A DNA stretch of 6,615 nucleotides, from NCBI GenBank assembly GCA_014801065.1, contig JAAVEX010000040.1, positions 2,257-8,871 of the forward strand. Direction: 5' to 3'. This stretch comes from Barnesiella sp. (lineage in GTDB: Bacteria; Bacteroidota; Bacteroidia; Bacteroidales; Muribaculaceae). Positions 4,732 to 6,615 of this stretch are shown here, one piece after another (position 1 is the stretch's first letter; each line of letters starts with the position of its first letter). The position numbers and the translations under genes were made by a program. The notes beneath the pieces are model-generated. The model did not search any database, was not told the DNA's origin, and saw only the letters and a list, made by a program, of their open reading frames with translations.

Positions 4732-6615
4732 TCAATGGCGACGCGAACGAGTCTTTTTCTTGTCGTGGCGCGACGAATGTTTCTTATGGCGTTCAGCCGA
4801 TCCGGCGCGATTGTCGCTCTGCATCGGAATGCCTTTATCATCAACAAGCACGAAATCAAGCTGTTTCTTCTCAAGCGAGGCGCGGGCCACTTTCACCTTC
4901 ACCTCATCGCCAAGACGGTATCTGACACCACGGCGGCGACCGATCAGGCAGAAATTCTTTTCATCGAAGTCGTAATAGTCATCGGCCAGATCGCGCACCG
5001 GGACGAGCCCTTCACACATATTGTCGGCAAGCTCTACATAAAGGCCCCATTCGGTCACACCCGAGATAACGCCATCATAGACCTCGCCCATGTGATCGCC
5101 CATGTATTCCACCTGCTTATACTTGATGGATGCTCGCTCGGCATTAGCGGCAAGCTGCTCCATGCCCGACGAGTGTTTGCACTGATCTTCCAGTTTCTGC
5201 TGGTTGACCGACCGTCCGCCGGCAAGATAACGTTCAAGCAGACGGTGGACCATCATATCCGGATAGCGGCGTATGGGGCTGGTAAAGTGGGTATAGTAAT
5301 CGAAAGCCAATCCGTAGTGGCCCACATTGGTTGTGGTATAGATCGCTTTAGCCATCGAGCGAATGGCAAGGGTGGAGAGGAAATTCTCTTCACCGCGCCC
5401 CTTCACATCGGCGAGCATACGGTTGATCGAGCGGTTGACCTCACGCGATGATCCGGTCTCCTTTACCTTGAAGCCAAATGTGCGGGCAATCTTCGAAAGA
5501 TCGGCGAGCTTTCCGGGATCAGGCATGTCATGCACACGATAGACGAACGCCTTGGGGCGCTTGTGGGCGCCCGGCCGACCGATAGCCGTGGCCACAGTCT
5601 TGTTGGCCAGCAACATGAATTCCTCAATCAGCTTGTTGGCATCCTTCGACTCCTTGAAGTAGACACTCACCGGATGGCCCACCTCATTGATTTCGAAACG
5701 CACTTCAGCGCGGTCGAACTCAACCGAGCCCTCGTCGTAGCGGCGGCGGCGCAGGATTTTTGCCAGCTCGTCGAGCTTAAGGATCTCGTCGCGGAAATCG
5801 CCCTCGCCGGTCTCAATGACCTGCTGCGCCTCCTCGTAGGTGAATCGGCGGTTGGAGCGTATGACGGTGCGGACAATGCGGTGATTAACCACCTCGGCCT
5901 TATCGTTCATCTCAAATATGCAGGAGAATGTCAGCTTATCCTCATCGGGACGAAGCGAGCAGATGCCGTTTGAGAGATGTTCGGGCAACATCGGCACAAC
6001 GCGGTCAACGAGATAGACCGAGGTGGCACGTTTCTGAGCCTCCTTGTCGAGCAGCGAATCCGGACGCACATAGTGGGTCACATCGGCGATATGCACCCCC
6101 ACCTCATAGTTGCCGTTAGGCAGACGGCGGATAGATAGCGCGTCGTCGAAATCCTTTGCGTCCTTGGGGTCGATGGTGAAGGTGGTCACACCACGCATAT
6201 CTTCGCGTTGAGCCACGACTTCATCGGTGATACCGGCATCAATCTTTTCGGCAGCGGCATTGACATTTTCGGGATAGCGGTAAGGCAATCCGAACTCGGC
6301 CAGAATGGCGTGCATCTCGGTAGTGTTGTCGCCTGTCTGTCCGAGAATATCCACCACTTCACCGATAGGATTTTTGGCCTCGTCGGGCCAGGATGTGATG
6401 CGCACCACCGCCTTTTGGCCGCTCGTGCCTCCCTTCAGTTTATTGCGGGGAATGATAATATCCGTGGCCAGAAATTTTGAATCGGTCTGCAGGAAAGCAT
6501 ATTGACGCTGCACCTGAAGCGTTCCGATAAACGTCTGGTCCTTCTCCTCGATTATCTCGATGACCTCGGCTTCCGGCTCCTCACCGCGTCGGCGCGCGGC
6601 AACGACGATGCGCAC
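4732..6615 (-). CDS. rnr: Ribonuclease R, 5' part cut by the window edge
   Basis: This processive 3'-to-5' exoribonuclease of the RNase II/RNB family degrades structured RNA and takes part in rRNA and mRNA turnover. The visible 627 residues include the end of a cold-shock OB domain (TFIGTLQVQRQYAFLQ, 28-43) and a second one, then the RNB catalytic domain. IDPKDAKDFDDAL (148-160) carries Asp149, Asp155, Asp157 and Asp158, equivalent to E. coli Asp272, 278, 280 and 281. FVYRVHDMPD (357-366) and THFTSPIRRYPDMMVHRLL (442-460) follow. A C-terminal S1 domain (about 509-591) begins GEVYDGVISGVTEWGLYVEL. A Lys/Arg/His-rich tail (609-627) ends the protein. The first visible codon, GTG at 6613-6615, is probably an internal valine, because full RNase R proteins extend roughly a hundred residues further. 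It heads the visible rnr-folB-regulator run. The end of the protein is certain; the true start lies outside the window. Confidence 0.96.
   Translation of the reverse strand: MRIVVAARRRGEEPEAEVIEIIEEKDQTFIGTLQVQRQYAFLQTDSKFLATDIIIPRNKLKGGTSGQKAVVRITSWPDEAKNPIGEVVDILGQTGDNTTEMHAILAEFGLPYRYPENVNAAAEKIDAGITDEVVAQREDMRGVTTFTIDPKDAKDFDDALSIRRLPNGNYEVGVHIADVTHYVRPDSLLDKEAQKRATSVYLVDRVVPMLPEHLSNGICSLRPDEDKLTFSCIFEMNDKAEVVNHRIVRTVIRSNRRFTYEEAQQVIETGEGDFRDEILKLDELAKILRRRRYDEGSVEFDRAEVRFEINEVGHPVSVYFKESKDANKLIEEFMLLANKTVATAIGRPGAHKRPKAFVYRVHDMPDPGKLADLSKIARTFGFKVKETGSSREVNRSINRMLADVKGRGEENFLSTLAIRSMAKAIYTTTNVGHYGLAFDYYTHFTSPIRRYPDMMVHRLLERYLAGGRSVNQQKLEDQCKHSSGMEQLAANAERASIKYKQVEYMGDHMGEVYDGVISGVTEWGLYVELADNMCEGLVPVRDLADDYYDFDEKNFCLIGRRRGVRYRLGDEVKVKVARASLEKKQLDFVLVDDKGIPMQSDNRAGSAERHKKHSSRHDKKKTRSRRH

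Noticed and set aside
4735..5451. Open frame of 238 codons on the plus strand, antisense to rnr.
   Set aside because: It lies wholly within the conserved catalytic and S1 parts of RNase R and has no protein-like motif, so it is a codon-bias artefact.
6613..6615. GTG as a true start codon of rnr.
   Set aside because: It is the last complete codon at the window edge. RNase R normally has a further N-terminal region, so an internal valine is more likely.

Overview
This window looks like chromosomal DNA from a member of the Bacteroidota, most likely the order Bacteroidales. A gut lineage such as Muribaculaceae or a relative would fit, but I cannot fix the family. The reasons are the gene content, the absence of clear Shine-Dalgarno sequences with A/T-rich stretches before several starts instead, a match to the Bacteroidetes -7 promoter element (TAnnTTTG) before fabD, and GC-rich codon third positions. 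There is no sign of an insertion sequence, prophage, CRISPR array, tRNA or rRNA. Coding density is high and no gene-free gap exceeds about 125 bases.

Left half, plus strand. A short AT-rich leader carries a perfect 9-bp inverted repeat and a promoter-like element. It leads into fabD (malonyl-CoA:ACP transacylase), which is closed by a strong intrinsic terminator. Next comes a tight two-gene unit separated by a single base: a short beta-class carbonic anhydrase and a SpoU/TrmH-type 2'-O-ribose RNA methyltransferase. The methyltransferase runs 27 bp into the 3' end of the convergent gene.

Right half, minus strand, in transcription order. The 3' part of rnr (ribonuclease R, cut by the window edge) is followed after 26 bp by folB (dihydroneopterin aldolase). 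Four bp later comes a small regulator joining an N-terminal HMA-like (heavy-metal-associated, CxxC) domain to a C-terminal AraC-type DNA-binding domain. After a 96-bp AT-rich intergenic region comes a polytopic permease of the SO_0444/YraQ (DUF318) family with a second HMA domain fused at its C-terminus.

The most interesting part is the regulator-permease pair. Both proteins carry a CxxC HMA module, and both modules place an IDGVxAxDVxLG stretch at the same distance from the CxxC. The intergenic region holds four copies of TGTAA/TTACA, three of them direct repeats about two helical turns apart. The simplest model is a one-component metal-responsive switch, perhaps for Cu(I) or another soft or borderline metal, that controls an efflux permease with its own metal-capture domain. 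The architecture and motifs are read from the sequence. Metal identity, direction of regulation and operator function are inference.
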